This document shows, piece by piece, positions 7,390 to 15,232 of a stretch of 18,411 nucleotides of DNA; position 1 is the first letter of the stretch, and each line of letters begins with the position of its first letter. Location of the stretch: NCBI GenBank assembly GCA_964576115.1, contig CAZNUA010000039.1:14846-33256 (forward strand), in the 5' to 3' direction. The position numbers and the translations under genes are program-made. The notes below the pieces were generated by a model. It was not told the DNA's origin, did no database searches, and was given only the letters and a program-made list of their open reading frames with translations. The stretch is from CAYSYY01 sp964576115 [NCBI: uncultured Gemmatimonadota bacterium] (GTDB taxonomy: Bacteria > Blakebacterota > Blakebacteria > Blakebacterales).

Positions 7390-8634
7390 GTGGCGACTGA
7401 CGATCAGAATATGATGACGCGTCTGGCTCCGGCTCCCATGCTGGCCGCCATCATGATTCTGGTCGGGCTCTACCTGGCCACCCAGGACGCGGTCGGCCCG
7501 TTCATCCTCTATATCGCCCTGCTCCTGATCCTCTACCCGTGGTGGCGCGAGAAGTGGACCCACGGCTTCATCGGGGTGGGAACCCTGTTCTTCCTGATCT
7601 GGTTCGTCCAGATGACGGCGGCGGTTCTGCTTCCCTTCGGAATCGCCCTGCTGCTGGCCTATCTGCTGTACCCCTTCATCGATCGGCTCGAATCGAGGCG
7701 CGTTCCACGCAGTGCCGCTATCGGCCTGCTGGTTCTGCTGGTCCTGATCATCACCGGTCTGGTGATCCTCACCATCGTTCCCCTGCTGGTGGACCAGATC
7801 GGCACCTTCATTCAGGACGTGCCCGATATCACCCAGCAGGTGCGGTCCTGGATCGAGAACACTCTCTTCCCCTGGCTCGAGAGGTTCGGCCTGCACGCCA
7901 GTACCGAGACCCTGCCCGACGCTCTGCTGGGGGAGGGGGGAGGCGCCAGCCAGGTGGTGCAGAGACTGCTCAGCGGCGCTCTCGACCTGACCCGCGGCAT
8001 CTCGGTCTTCCTGACCCAGCTCGCCAATATCCTGCTGATTCCGATCATCACCTTCTACGTCCTGAAGGATTACCACCCGATCTCGGAATGGGTCATGAAC
8101 TTCGTACCCGAGAAGCAGCGGGAGCGGTTCAGCGGGATCGGGAGTCAGCTCGGATCGGCCCTCGGCAACTACCTGCGGGGCCAGCTGGCGGTGAGTCTGA
8201 CCATCGCGGTGCTCTACGGCACCGCCTTCGGGATCGCCGGTATCCAGTACGCTTTGCTGCTCGGTCTGGCGGCGGGGATCCTCTGCATCATCCCCTATAT
8301 CGGCAGTTTCCTGACCATCCTGATCGCAGCCCTCATCGCCCTGCTCGGACCGCAGCCCGGGGGCCATCTGCTGCGGGTCGTGATCATCTTCCTGGTCGTC
8401 CAGTTCCTCGACGGCAACTACATCACGCCCAAAATCATGGGTGACCGCTTCGGCATGCACCCTGTGCTGGTGCTCTTCGCGGTGCTTCTCTCTGCCGCCC
8501 TCTGGGGATTCGTGGGACTGCTCATCGCGGTGCCGCTCACGGCGGTGCTCAAGGTCGTGGCCGACTACCTGCTCGAGCGGTACTACCGCAGCCGTTTCTT
8601 CGAAACACCAGCCACACCGCCCCCCGAACCGTGA
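7390..8634 (+). CDS. AI-2E family transporter (PerM/TqsA/YdiK-like permease)
   Basis: 414-aa polytopic inner-membrane protein. There are two to three helices at the N-terminus (residues about 14-80), another near 112-140, a long soluble stretch (about 145-205) with amphipathic helices, then about four closely packed helices. The family-defining C-terminal half includes LRGQLAVSLTIAVLYG, GIQYALLLGLAAGILCIIPY-G, a VQFLDGNYITPKIMGDRFGMHP-type loop (from about residue 336) and LLIAVPLTAVLKV. Named members export autoinducer-2 or act as Na+/H+ or other exchangers, so the substrate cannot be read from sequence. The GTG start has GGAG at 7379-7382 with 7-base spacing; later in-frame ATGs at codons 8 and 9 have no better site. 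The stop overlaps the next start as GTGA. Confidence 0.92.
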   Translation: MATDDQNMMTRLAPAPMLAAIMILVGLYLATQDAVGPFILYIALLLILYPWWREKWTHGFIGVGTLFFLIWFVQMTAAVLLPFGIALLLAYLLYPFIDRLESRRVPRSAAIGLLVLLVLIITGLVILTIVPLLVDQIGTFIQDVPDITQQVRSWIENTLFPWLERFGLHASTETLPDALLGEGGGASQVVQRLLSGALDLTRGISVFLTQLANILLIPIITFYVLKDYHPISEWVMNFVPEKQRERFSGIGSQLGSALGNYLRGQLAVSLTIAVLYGTAFGIAGIQYALLLGLAAGILCIIPYIGSFLTILIAALIALLGPQPGGHLLRVVIIFLVVQFLDGNYITPKIMGDRFGMHPVLVLFAVLLSAALWGFVGLLIAVPLTAVLKVVADYLLERYYRSRFFETPATPPPEP

Positions 8635-9995
8635 AAGTAGCGGCAGTCCGGCCGGGAAGTCCGGCGGCTCTGCAAGGCATCCGACCGGGCGACCGTATCC
8701 TGACCATCAACGATCACCCGATCGAAGACACCGTTGATTATTACTATCACGCCGCCGATGAGGCTCTGCAGATGCGGATCGGTCGCGAGGATGACGTCGT
8801 GGAACTGCGTCTCAGGCGACCCGAGGGCGAAGACCTCGGGATCACCCTCGAGGCGATGGAACCCCGGTTGTGCGGTGACGACTGTGTCTTCTGCTTCGTG
8901 GCTCAGAATCCACCCGGAGTGCGGCCCTCGCTGCTCGTCAGGGACGAGGACTACCGCCACAGCCTTCTGCACGGTTCCTACATCACCCTCGATAACCTGA
9001 GCCGGGCCGATTTCGAGCGCATTGAGCGCCTGCGCCTGAGCCCCCTGTATGTCTCGGTGCACACTCTCGATCCCGATCTGCGCCGGCGCATGCTGCGCGG
9101 CCGGCGATCGGGCGAGATCGCCGAACGGCTCGAACGACTGCTTGGGAGCGGCATCGCCATCCATGCCCAGATCGTGCTCGTGCCCGATTTCAACGACGGC
9201 CCCGAGCTCGAACGCACCGTCAGGGGGCTGGCCGGCCTGGGCCCGGGCGTGCTCTCGGTCGCGGTGGTTCCGGTCGGGCTGACCGATTACCGCGAGGGGC
9301 TGGAACGGCTGCGCCGGCCCGACACCGCTGAAATGGTGGAGACCGTGCGTCGCTGCGAAGAGTGGCGACGGGAGTTCCGGGCCGGGCGGGGGAGCAGTTT
9401 CGTCTATCCCGCCGACGAGTTCTTCCTGGCGACCGATCTGCCGCTGCCCCCGGTCGAGTATTACGATGACTTCCCGCAGCAGGGAAACGGGGTGGGGCTG
9501 GCGTCGGCATTCACCCGCTGCGTGCGCGATCGCCTGCCCGAACTGCAGGCGGCCGGCCGGACCGCCCTGGCCCGGCACTGGCGCACCCGGCGGGTGCTGA
9601 CCCTGACCGCTCCCCTGGCCGCCCGGCTCTGGGAAGAGGAAATCGGCGCGGATCTTGCCGGTGTGCCCGGTCTGGACCTCGACGTTCTGACCGTTCGCAA
9701 CACCTTCTTCGGAGCCAATGTGACCGTCACCGGCCTGCTGACATCGCGCTGTGTGCAGGCGGCTCTGGACCGGATCGAGACAGACGCTTTCGACACCATC
9801 CTCCTGCCTCCCAACTGCCTGAACGACGAGGCACTCTTTCTTGACGATGTTTCCCTGGAGACATTGCGTAACGTTGTTCGGGCTCCGGTTGCGGTCGGGA
9901 GCTACGATCTTGCCGGCGATCTGATCGCTCTGCTCGGGGAAGCTCCCCCGTCATCGCCGGCCGCGGGAACTGCACTGGAGAGCTGGCATGCCTGA
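8631..9995 (+). CDS. PDZ, radical-SAM-like, DUF512 protein
   Basis: 454 aa. The N-terminus is a PDZ-like domain (residues about 1-70, PGSPAALQGIRPGDRILTIN). It is followed by a Cx3Cx2C cluster (Cys81, Cys85, Cys88 in LCGDDCVFCF), the arrangement expected for a radical-SAM 4Fe-4S site, and the family block VRPSLLVRDEDYRHSLLHGSYITL. The C-terminal DUF512 part ends with NTFFGANVTVTGLLTS and ILLPPNCLND. The family is widespread in Firmicutes and Cyanobacteria and in some FCB lineages; its reaction is unknown. It starts at GTG within the AI-2E stop (GTGA overlap) with no clear ribosome site, so translational coupling is likely. It overlaps der by 8 bases, a neighbourhood also seen in Clostridia, which hints at a link to ribosome or tRNA metabolism. 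Confidence 0.93.
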   Translation: MKVAAVRPGSPAALQGIRPGDRILTINDHPIEDTVDYYYHAADEALQMRIGREDDVVELRLRRPEGEDLGITLEAMEPRLCGDDCVFCFVAQNPPGVRPSLLVRDEDYRHSLLHGSYITLDNLSRADFERIERLRLSPLYVSVHTLDPDLRRRMLRGRRSGEIAERLERLLGSGIAIHAQIVLVPDFNDGPELERTVRGLAGLGPGVLSVAVVPVGLTDYREGLERLRRPDTAEMVETVRRCEEWRREFRAGRGSSFVYPADEFFLATDLPLPPVEYYDDFPQQGNGVGLASAFTRCVRDRLPELQAAGRTALARHWRTRRVLTLTAPLAARLWEEEIGADLAGVPGLDLDVLTVRNTFFGANVTVTGLLTSRCVQAALDRIETDAFDTILLPPNCLNDEALFLDDVSLETLRNVVRAPVAVGSYDLAGDLIALLGEAPPSSPAAGTALESWHA

Positions 9996-11358
9996 GGAAC
10001 CGCTGGTGGCCATCGTGGGACGCCCGAACGTGGGCAAATCCACGCTCTTCAACCGGATCATCCAGCGTCGCCAGGCGGTGGTGGATGAGCTGCCCGGGGT
10101 AACCCGCGACCGGGTCTACGCCCGTACAGAATGGGCGGGGACCGGATTCCGGCTGGTGGATACGGGGGGTCTCGTCCCGGGTTCGAAGGATCCCATGGAG
10201 ACGGCCATCAGGGCTCAGGCGGCTGTGGCCATCGACGAAGCTGCGGTCATTCTCTTCGTGGCGGATGTCGAAACCGGCGTCACCGACCTGGATTCGGCCG
10301 TGGCGACCCGGCTGCGCCGCTCCGATCGGCCCGTCCTGCTGGCCGTGAACAAGGTCGACAACGCAACCCGCGAACTCGAGACCCACGTCTTCAACGCCCT
10401 AGGTCTGGGCGAACCCTACCCGGTGTCGGCCATCTCGGGCCGGGGTAGCGGCGATCTGCTCGAAGCCCTGGTGACGCTGATCGGCGACTCTGAAGCGGGC
10501 TCCCGGGAGGCGATAGGAGAAACCGGCAGCGGGGAGGACCGGGGGGAAGACGAGCAGGAACCGGCCGCACCCCTGAAGGTTGCCGTGCTCGGCCGACCCA
10601 ACGTGGGCAAGAGCAGTTTCGTGAACCGGGTTTGCGGCGCCGAGCGGGTGATCGTGACTCCCGAACCGGGGACGACCCGGGATCCCTCCGATATCAACGT
10701 AAGCCTCGGTGAGGAACGACTCGTGCTGATCGATACCGCCGGTCTGCGGCGTCGCACCCGGGTGAAGGAGAGCGTCGAATACTACAGCGCCCTGCGGGCT
10801 TTGCAGAGTCTGGATCGCTGCGACGTGGCCCTGGTCCTGGTCGATGCCGTCGAGGGCTTCGCGGCCCAGGACGCCCGCATTCTCGAGCGTGTTCTCGATC
10901 GGGGCAAGGGGGCCGTGCTGGTGGTGAACAAATGGGACCTGATCGAGAAGGAGACCGGGACGGCCGAAGCTTACGAGCGTGAGGTACGCAAGGCCCTGCC
11001 GTTCGCCTCCTTTCTCGAACTCGTCTTCACCAGCGCTCTGACCGGACAGCGGGTCGAGCGGGCGCTCGAACTGGCCGTGCAGGCCGGAGAATCGCGGCGG
11101 TCCAGGATCGCTACTGCGGTCTTCAATCGTTTCGTCGAGCGCACCTTCCGCGGCAACGAGGCGATCACGCCGGCGATGGGCGATCTGCGGGTTTCCTATG
11201 CCACCCAGGCGGGTATCGAGCCACCCCTGTTCGTCTTCTTCGTCAACGATCCGAAAAGGGTAAAGCCGAACTTCAAACGCTATCTGGAACGCTGTATCAG
11301 GGAAGAGTTTATCCTTACAGGTACTCCTCTCAGGCTGGTCTTCCGGTCGAAGGCTTGA
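9988..11358 (+). CDS. der: Ribosome assembly GTPase Der (EngA)
   Basis: Essential double GTPase for 50S subunit maturation. Domain 1 has GRPNVGKST (residues 11-19), DTGG and NKVD. Domain 2 has GRPNVGKSS (from residue 202), DTAGLRRRTRVKESVEYYS and NKWD. A KH-like domain follows, ending in FVFFVNDPKRVKPNFKRYLER and LTGTPLRLVFRSK. The linker between the GTPase domains (about 165-195) is long and acidic (GSGEDRGEDEQEP). The length of 456 aa is normal. The ATG has GGAG at 9977-9980 with 7-base spacing and lies inside the end of the DUF512 gene. Confidence 0.98.
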   Translation: MPEEPLVAIVGRPNVGKSTLFNRIIQRRQAVVDELPGVTRDRVYARTEWAGTGFRLVDTGGLVPGSKDPMETAIRAQAAVAIDEAAVILFVADVETGVTDLDSAVATRLRRSDRPVLLAVNKVDNATRELETHVFNALGLGEPYPVSAISGRGSGDLLEALVTLIGDSEAGSREAIGETGSGEDRGEDEQEPAAPLKVAVLGRPNVGKSSFVNRVCGAERVIVTPEPGTTRDPSDINVSLGEERLVLIDTAGLRRRTRVKESVEYYSALRALQSLDRCDVALVLVDAVEGFAAQDARILERVLDRGKGAVLVVNKWDLIEKETGTAEAYEREVRKALPFASFLELVFTSALTGQRVERALELAVQAGESRRSRIATAVFNRFVERTFRGNEAITPAMGDLRVSYATQAGIEPPLFVFFVNDPKRVKPNFKRYLERCIREEFILTGTPLRLVFRSKA

Positions 11359-11384
11359 CACCCCCGGAAGCCGGGGCCTACCAT
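11355..11384 (+). promoter_or_regulatory. Candidate internal promoter for plsY-gpsA-merR overlapping the der stop
   Basis: TTGACA (11355-11360) contains the der TGA, then an 18-bp spacer and TACCAT (11379-11384, 4/6 to TATAAT). It would give plsY a roughly 50-base leader. The spacer holds a perfect palindrome, so regulation or partial termination here is possible. Confidence 0.4.
11362..11376. repeat. CCCCGG-AAG-CCGGGG palindrome between -35 and -10 of the plsY promoter
   Basis: A 6-bp perfect palindrome with a 3-base centre, directly downstream of the der stop and inside the promoter spacer. It could be an operator, or a GC hairpin ending the der transcript (no T-run). The same arms occur beside the tRNA-Gly promoter at 7222-7235. 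Confidence 0.4.
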
Positions 11385-11439
11385 GGCCGCACCCGATCCG
11401 CGATGACCCGCTCACCTCCTGTCCGGGGATGGCCTTTCG

Positions 11440-12129
11440 GTGCAGACGATTCTGGTGGTTCCGGTCCTTTCCTACCTGCTCGGTTCGATCCCGACCTCGA
11501 TCATCGCCGGCCGGCTGGTCGCCGGAATCGATATCCGCGAGCACGGTTCGGGAAACGCAGGGGCCACCAACGTCTACCGGATTCTCGGTGCCGGACCGGC
11601 CATCGTGGTTGGCCTGATCGACGTCGCCAAGGGGGCCGCGGCGGTACTGCTCGTGAGCCGGATCCAGATCAACGGCGGGGTACTGGTCTCCGACACCCTG
11701 ATGCAGATCATCGCCGGAGGAGCGGCGGTCATCGGTCACGTCTGGACCGTCTTCGCGCAGTTCCGTGGCGGCAAGGGCATGGCCACGGCGATCGGCGCTC
11801 TGGCGGGAATCGCACCAGCGGCGCTCGTTACCGGTCTGGTGGTCTGGATCGTCCTGCTCGCCGGGGTGCGGATCATGAGCGTGGCCAGCCTGGGAGCCGC
11901 GACGGTGCTGCCCATCGCGGTCTGGATCTGGGAAGGGCGACCCGACGGCAGCCTGAATACAGAACTGTTCTGGTTCACGATCGGTCTCGCCCTGCTGATC
12001 TGGTTCACCCATCGAGGCAATGTCCGGCGCCTGCTCAAGGGTGAAGAGAGCGTTCTGGGACGGCGTCAGGCCGGCAAGGTCGAGACACGCGAAACCCCGG
12101 AATCGGGGGCGGAGGGGGACCCGGCATGA
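11440..12129 (+). CDS. plsY: Glycerol-3-phosphate acyltransferase PlsY
   Basis: Inner-membrane enzyme that moves acyl from acyl-phosphate to sn-1 of glycerol-3-phosphate, the first committed phospholipid step. Three family loops are present: YLLGSIPTSIIAG with GIDIREHGSGNAGATNVYRILG, GHVWTVFAQFRGGKGMATA, and the C-terminal HRGNVRRLLKGEE. About five hydrophobic helices are visible. At 229 aa it is slightly long because of a polar tail of about 25 residues after the last motif. The GTG start has GGGGA at 11425-11429 with 10-base spacing, and the helix/motif register supports it. It overlaps gpsA by 4 bases (ATGA). Confidence 0.96.
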   Translation: MQTILVVPVLSYLLGSIPTSIIAGRLVAGIDIREHGSGNAGATNVYRILGAGPAIVVGLIDVAKGAAAVLLVSRIQINGGVLVSDTLMQIIAGGAAVIGHVWTVFAQFRGGKGMATAIGALAGIAPAALVTGLVVWIVLLAGVRIMSVASLGAATVLPIAVWIWEGRPDGSLNTELFWFTIGLALLIWFTHRGNVRRLLKGEESVLGRRQAGKVETRETPESGAEGDPA

Positions 12130-13145
12130 TCGTCACCGTCCTGGGCGCCGGTTCGTGGGGTACCGCCCTGGCGGTCCTGCTGCACGGCAAGGGCAACCAG
12201 GTGACGATGTGGGAGTACGATCCCGAGCTGGCCGAGGGGCTGCTGGCTCATCGCGAGAACCGGCCGATGCTGCCCGGGATCGCCATTCCCGAGGAGATCG
12301 CCATCACCACCGACCCGGCCGAGGCTCTGGCCGGGGCCGGGATCGTCCTCTTCGTCGTTCCCACCGTGGCGGTCCGGGCGACCGCCCGTACGGTCGCCGG
12401 CTTGATCGAGGACGATCCGGTTGTTGTCAACGCCGCCAAGGGAATCGAACAGGGCAGCGGGGCGCGCATCAGCCAGATTCTTGATGCCGAACTGCCGGAA
12501 CGCTTCGCCGGCCGCACGGTGACCTTCTCGGGCCCCAGCCATGCCGAAGAGGTGAGTCGGCGGCTGCCCACCACCATCGTGGCGGCCAGTCCCGACACCG
12601 AAGCGGCCCGCCTGACCCAACAGGCCTTTTCGACCGATTACCTGCGCGTCTACACCAATACCGACCAGACCGGGGTGGAACTGGCGGGTTCGCTCAAGAA
12701 CATCATCGCCGTCGCGGCCGGGGTTCTCGACGGCCTGGGCTACGGAGACAACACCAAGGGCGCCCTGATGACCCGGGGGCTGGCCGAGATCAGCCGGCTG
12801 GGAGTCGCGATGGGCGCCGATCCACTGACCTTTTCCGGGCTTTCGGGTATGGGCGATCTGATCACGACCTGCATCAGCCGCCATTCCCGCAACCGCTACG
12901 TGGGCGAGGAGATCGGACGCGGCCGCACCCTGAATGAAGTCCTCGACGGCATGGCGATGGTCGCCGAGGGGGTCAACACCGTCGTCAGCGCCAGCGAACT
13001 GGCCCGGAAGATGGACGTGGAGATGCCCATCACCGAAGCCATGCACGCCGTTCTTTTCGAAAACAAGGATCCCAGCGCGGCCGTGCTCGAGCTGATGACG
13101 CGCGAGCTCAAACCGGAACTCGAACACCATCGGAACGAATCATGA
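12126..13145 (+). CDS. gpsA: NAD(P)-dependent glycerol-3-phosphate dehydrogenase GpsA
   Basis: Reduces dihydroxyacetone phosphate to sn-glycerol-3-phosphate, the substrate of PlsY encoded just upstream. The Rossmann motif GAGSWG is at residues 7-12, with FSGPSHAEEV and the catalytic GSLKNI (Lys191). The signature block GDNTKGALMTRGLAEISRLG and GLSGMGDLITTC-S-HSRN are also present. 339 aa, full length. The ATG overlaps the plsY stop (ATGA) and has a strong GGAGG site from 12111, 7 bases away. The plsY-gpsA pair supplies lysophosphatidate together. Confidence 0.98.
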   Translation: MIVTVLGAGSWGTALAVLLHGKGNQVTMWEYDPELAEGLLAHRENRPMLPGIAIPEEIAITTDPAEALAGAGIVLFVVPTVAVRATARTVAGLIEDDPVVVNAAKGIEQGSGARISQILDAELPERFAGRTVTFSGPSHAEEVSRRLPTTIVAASPDTEAARLTQQAFSTDYLRVYTNTDQTGVELAGSLKNIIAVAAGVLDGLGYGDNTKGALMTRGLAEISRLGVAMGADPLTFSGLSGMGDLITTCISRHSRNRYVGEEIGRGRTLNEVLDGMAMVAEGVNTVVSASELARKMDVEMPITEAMHAVLFENKDPSAAVLELMTRELKPELEHHRNES

Positions 13146-13579
13146 CCAAGCTGAGCAAGGTCTATTACAGTATCTCGGAAGTCGCCGAACTCACCGGCCT
13201 CGAGCCGCACGTCCTGCGCTACTGGGAAACGGAGTTCGGCATGCTCAAGCCGCTCAAAAACCGGGGCGGCAACCGGGCCTACCGGGAGAAGGACATCAAG
13301 CTGGTTTTTCTGATCAAGAAGCTTCTCTATCACGACCGCTACACCATCGAGGGCGCCCGCCGGCAGATCAGGAATGCCTCCGACGCCTTTCTCGAACAGC
13401 TCGAACTCAGCTTCGAAGAAATCCAGGCCCTCGATCTGCTCCGATCGATCCGCGAGGAACTGCGCGAGATCTCGGGCCTGCTCGACGAACTGCCCGGAGA
13501 GGTACGGCGTCCCTCTTCGAGGCCGGCCCGGGCCGGCGGCAAGACCGGCGGTACATCCGGCGGCGGGAAGAAGTCGTAG
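13142..13579 (+). CDS. MerR-family transcriptional regulator
   Basis: 145 aa. Residues about 8-75 form a MerR winged helix (YYSISEVAELTGLEPHVLRYWETEF, then LKPLKNRGGNRAYREKDI). It is the PHVLRYWE subtype seen near ihfA in Proteobacteria and downstream of gpsA in some FCB genomes. Residues about 85-125 are predicted coiled coil for dimerisation. The tail is Gly/Lys/Arg-rich and probably disordered, with no Cys cluster for metal sensing. The ATG overlaps the gpsA stop (ATGA), so it is the last gene of the operon. Effector and targets cannot be read from sequence. Confidence 0.92.
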   Translation: MTKLSKVYYSISEVAELTGLEPHVLRYWETEFGMLKPLKNRGGNRAYREKDIKLVFLIKKLLYHDRYTIEGARRQIRNASDAFLEQLELSFEEIQALDLLRSIREELREISGLLDELPGEVRRPSSRPARAGGKTGGTSGGGKKS

Positions 13580-13654
13580 TACCCTGTCGCGGGATATGAC
13601 ACCGGAGTGTATCGAGGTCGTGAGGCAGGCTGTGACCGAGATCGAGAATCCAGC

Positions 13655-13682
13655 TTGAGGGGAGCGTGCTGCAGTCTATATT
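13655..13682 (+). promoter_or_regulatory. Promoter of tRNA-Pro
   Basis: TTGAGG (13655-13660), 16-bp spacer, TATATT (13677-13682). The implied start near 13689 is a few bases before the tRNA 5' end. The -10 is AT-rich within a GC-rich neighbourhood. Confidence 0.55.
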
Positions 13683-13693
13683 AAGGTTTCTGT

Positions 13694-13770
<77 letters not shown>

Positions 13771-13781
13771 GTTTTAACCGC

Positions 13782-13819
13782 AAGGCCCTCAATGAATTAC
13801 AGCGTTCGTTGGGGGCCTT
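13782..13819 (+). terminator. Hairpin after tRNA-Pro
   Basis: AAGGCCCTCAA (13782-13792) pairs with TTGGGGGCCTT (13809-13819) over 11 bp with one G-U, 16-base loop, 11 bases after the tRNA CCA. Only a pyrimidine-rich CCTGTT follows rather than a clean T-run. It is the likely tRNA terminator. Confidence 0.5.
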
Positions 13820-13840
13820 CCTGTTGGCTGTCTTGATACA

Positions 13841-13886
13841 GATACGTCATCCGATTCAGATAAAGCTATGGCTCTGCTGATACGTC
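13841..13886. repeat. Direct repeat GATACGTC upstream of the propeller gene
   Basis: GATACGTC occurs at 13841-13848 and again at 13879-13886, 38 bases apart (start to start), within the 110-base leader region between the tRNA hairpin and the propeller gene. It is a possible regulator site pair. A TTGATA at 13833-13838 could be a -35, but no good -10 is seen at standard spacing. Confidence 0.3.
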
Positions 13887-13929
13887 CAACAGGAGAGGGT
13901 GATGATTTTCACCTTATCCGAGGTTTCCT

Positions 13930-15156
13930 ATGAAGTTCTCCAATGTGGTCCTGCTGGCGGTATTGATTCTTGTCATTCCCCGGAGCTCGGCCGGTCAACA
14001 TCGAGTCATCCAGTCAGAAGTTGATGGCGTACCTCTTGTCAGAACGGAGGGTGGACCGAAGTACGAGGTGCCCTTGTTCGAGATCCGGGAAGATTTGGTG
14101 CTTGGCATTGATTCCGGAGAACCGGAGTGGCAGTTGTTCTATGGGAGTCCATCCCTTCTCGTTGCTCCGGATGGAAAGATGGTGCTGGTCGATATTCCCA
14201 AATGTACGGTCCATATCGTTACTCGAGATGGCCGACTGATCAGGAGTCTTGGCGGATCCGGTTCCGGGCCGGGTGAGTTTCGCCATCCCTATATGGAGAT
14301 GTGGGTCGTTCCTGGTGAGTCGTTCCTCATCAACGATTATGCGTTGAATCGCGCTACGACATTCTCCATGTCGGGAGAGATACTCAGCATTGACAATTAC
14401 AGCCAGGCCATGGGGGGCAGAGTTATGAGGTTCGAGTCCCTCGGGAACAATCGGTTTCTGGCAAAACGCGGGTTAGGCTTAGGGACGTATGTTACCGGGC
14501 AACCTCACGAGAGTGTAACCGAATACTGGTTTCTGAATTCACGATTTGAACCTGTCGGTGATCCGATTGTACTGAAATCAAGGAGTGGTTTTGCGACGAC
14601 TCCGAGATCAGGGAGTGGCATCCCCTTTATGCGGGCCACGGAGCTCATTCCTTTCCCTGACGGCAGGATCCTGCTTTCCGATCCCGATCGGGGACGATTG
14701 ACAATCCTGTCAACACATGGAGATCCGCTACTGCATATCGAACGCGAATGGGACAGACCCAGATTATCCGCAGAAGATAAGAGGGAAGGTAGACGACGCT
14801 TTCTCGAAAGCGACCAGGCATACATGAGGCGGGTCGCTGATAAAATCCCTTTCCCGAGGCGGTACGCGGCTTTCTCGAAGGCATGCACAGATGATCGTGG
14901 GCGCATTTGGGTCGAGTATGTGGAGGGCCCCTCGCGGGTATCAATACGAACTGACCACTACAGGTGCGACGTATTTAGCCCGGATGGAGTATGGTTGGGC
15001 GTTCAGGAGTTCGATTTCTATCCCTGGCTCATCAGTGGTGATTTCGTATACCGCAGATTGGGCCTGGAAGGAGAAGGTCCGAGACTCAGACGCTACACGC
15101 TGACACCTCTGGTGCCTGAAGCTGCGGGTGGAATTCGTTCATCCCAGGGCAGATGA
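13930..15156 (+). CDS. Exported six-bladed beta-propeller protein (NHL-like)
   Basis: 408 aa. Signal peptide MKFSNVVLLAVLILVIPRSSAG, then a mature domain of repeated beta-blade pieces. Visible blade marks are LLVAPDGKMVLVD, VHIVTRDGRLIRSLGGSGSGPGEF, IPFPDGRILLSDPDRGRLTIL, TDDRGRIWVEY and VFSPDGVWLG. The GSGPGEF turn is typical of six-bladed propeller proteins in Bacteroidota and Gemmatimonadota; function in these is mostly unknown (carbohydrate or protein binding are guesses). GAGG at 13920-13923 with 6-base spacing supports the ATG. Base composition is lower in GC than the genes to the left, and codons such as AGA, AGG, TTA and ATA recur, which suggests recent acquisition or relaxed selection. 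A 76-base gap separates it from the GWxTD gene. Confidence 0.8.
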   Translation: MKFSNVVLLAVLILVIPRSSAGQHRVIQSEVDGVPLVRTEGGPKYEVPLFEIREDLVLGIDSGEPEWQLFYGSPSLLVAPDGKMVLVDIPKCTVHIVTRDGRLIRSLGGSGSGPGEFRHPYMEMWVVPGESFLINDYALNRATTFSMSGEILSIDNYSQAMGGRVMRFESLGNNRFLAKRGLGLGTYVTGQPHESVTEYWFLNSRFEPVGDPIVLKSRSGFATTPRSGSGIPFMRATELIPFPDGRILLSDPDRGRLTILSTHGDPLLHIEREWDRPRLSAEDKREGRRRFLESDQAYMRRVADKIPFPRRYAAFSKACTDDRGRIWVEYVEGPSRVSIRTDHYRCDVFSPDGVWLGVQEFDFYPWLISGDFVYRRLGLEGEGPRLRRYTLTPLVPEAAGGIRSSQGR

Positions 15157-15232
15157 TGAGCGTGGAATATCCTCTCAACACACTGCCTGGCTCAATCGTC
15201 ATCATCTCAAGTGAGCAGGACATGCGAACAGG

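Noticed and set aside
7093-8460. Upstream extension of the 184-aa gene frame to a 640-codon ORF on the minus strand
   Set aside because: The extension crosses tRNA-Gly and lies antisense to the AI-2E permease, is low-complexity (Asp/Gln/Gly-rich), and would bury the signal peptide that starts at 7092.
10399-12012. 537-codon minus-strand ORF across der and plsY
   Set aside because: It is antisense to two fully conserved enzymes and runs through their junction. No motif or ribosome site supports it.
11355-12044. 229-codon + strand ORF in another frame overlapping plsY
   Set aside because: Arg-rich product without membrane helices; the 11440 frame has every PlsY motif.
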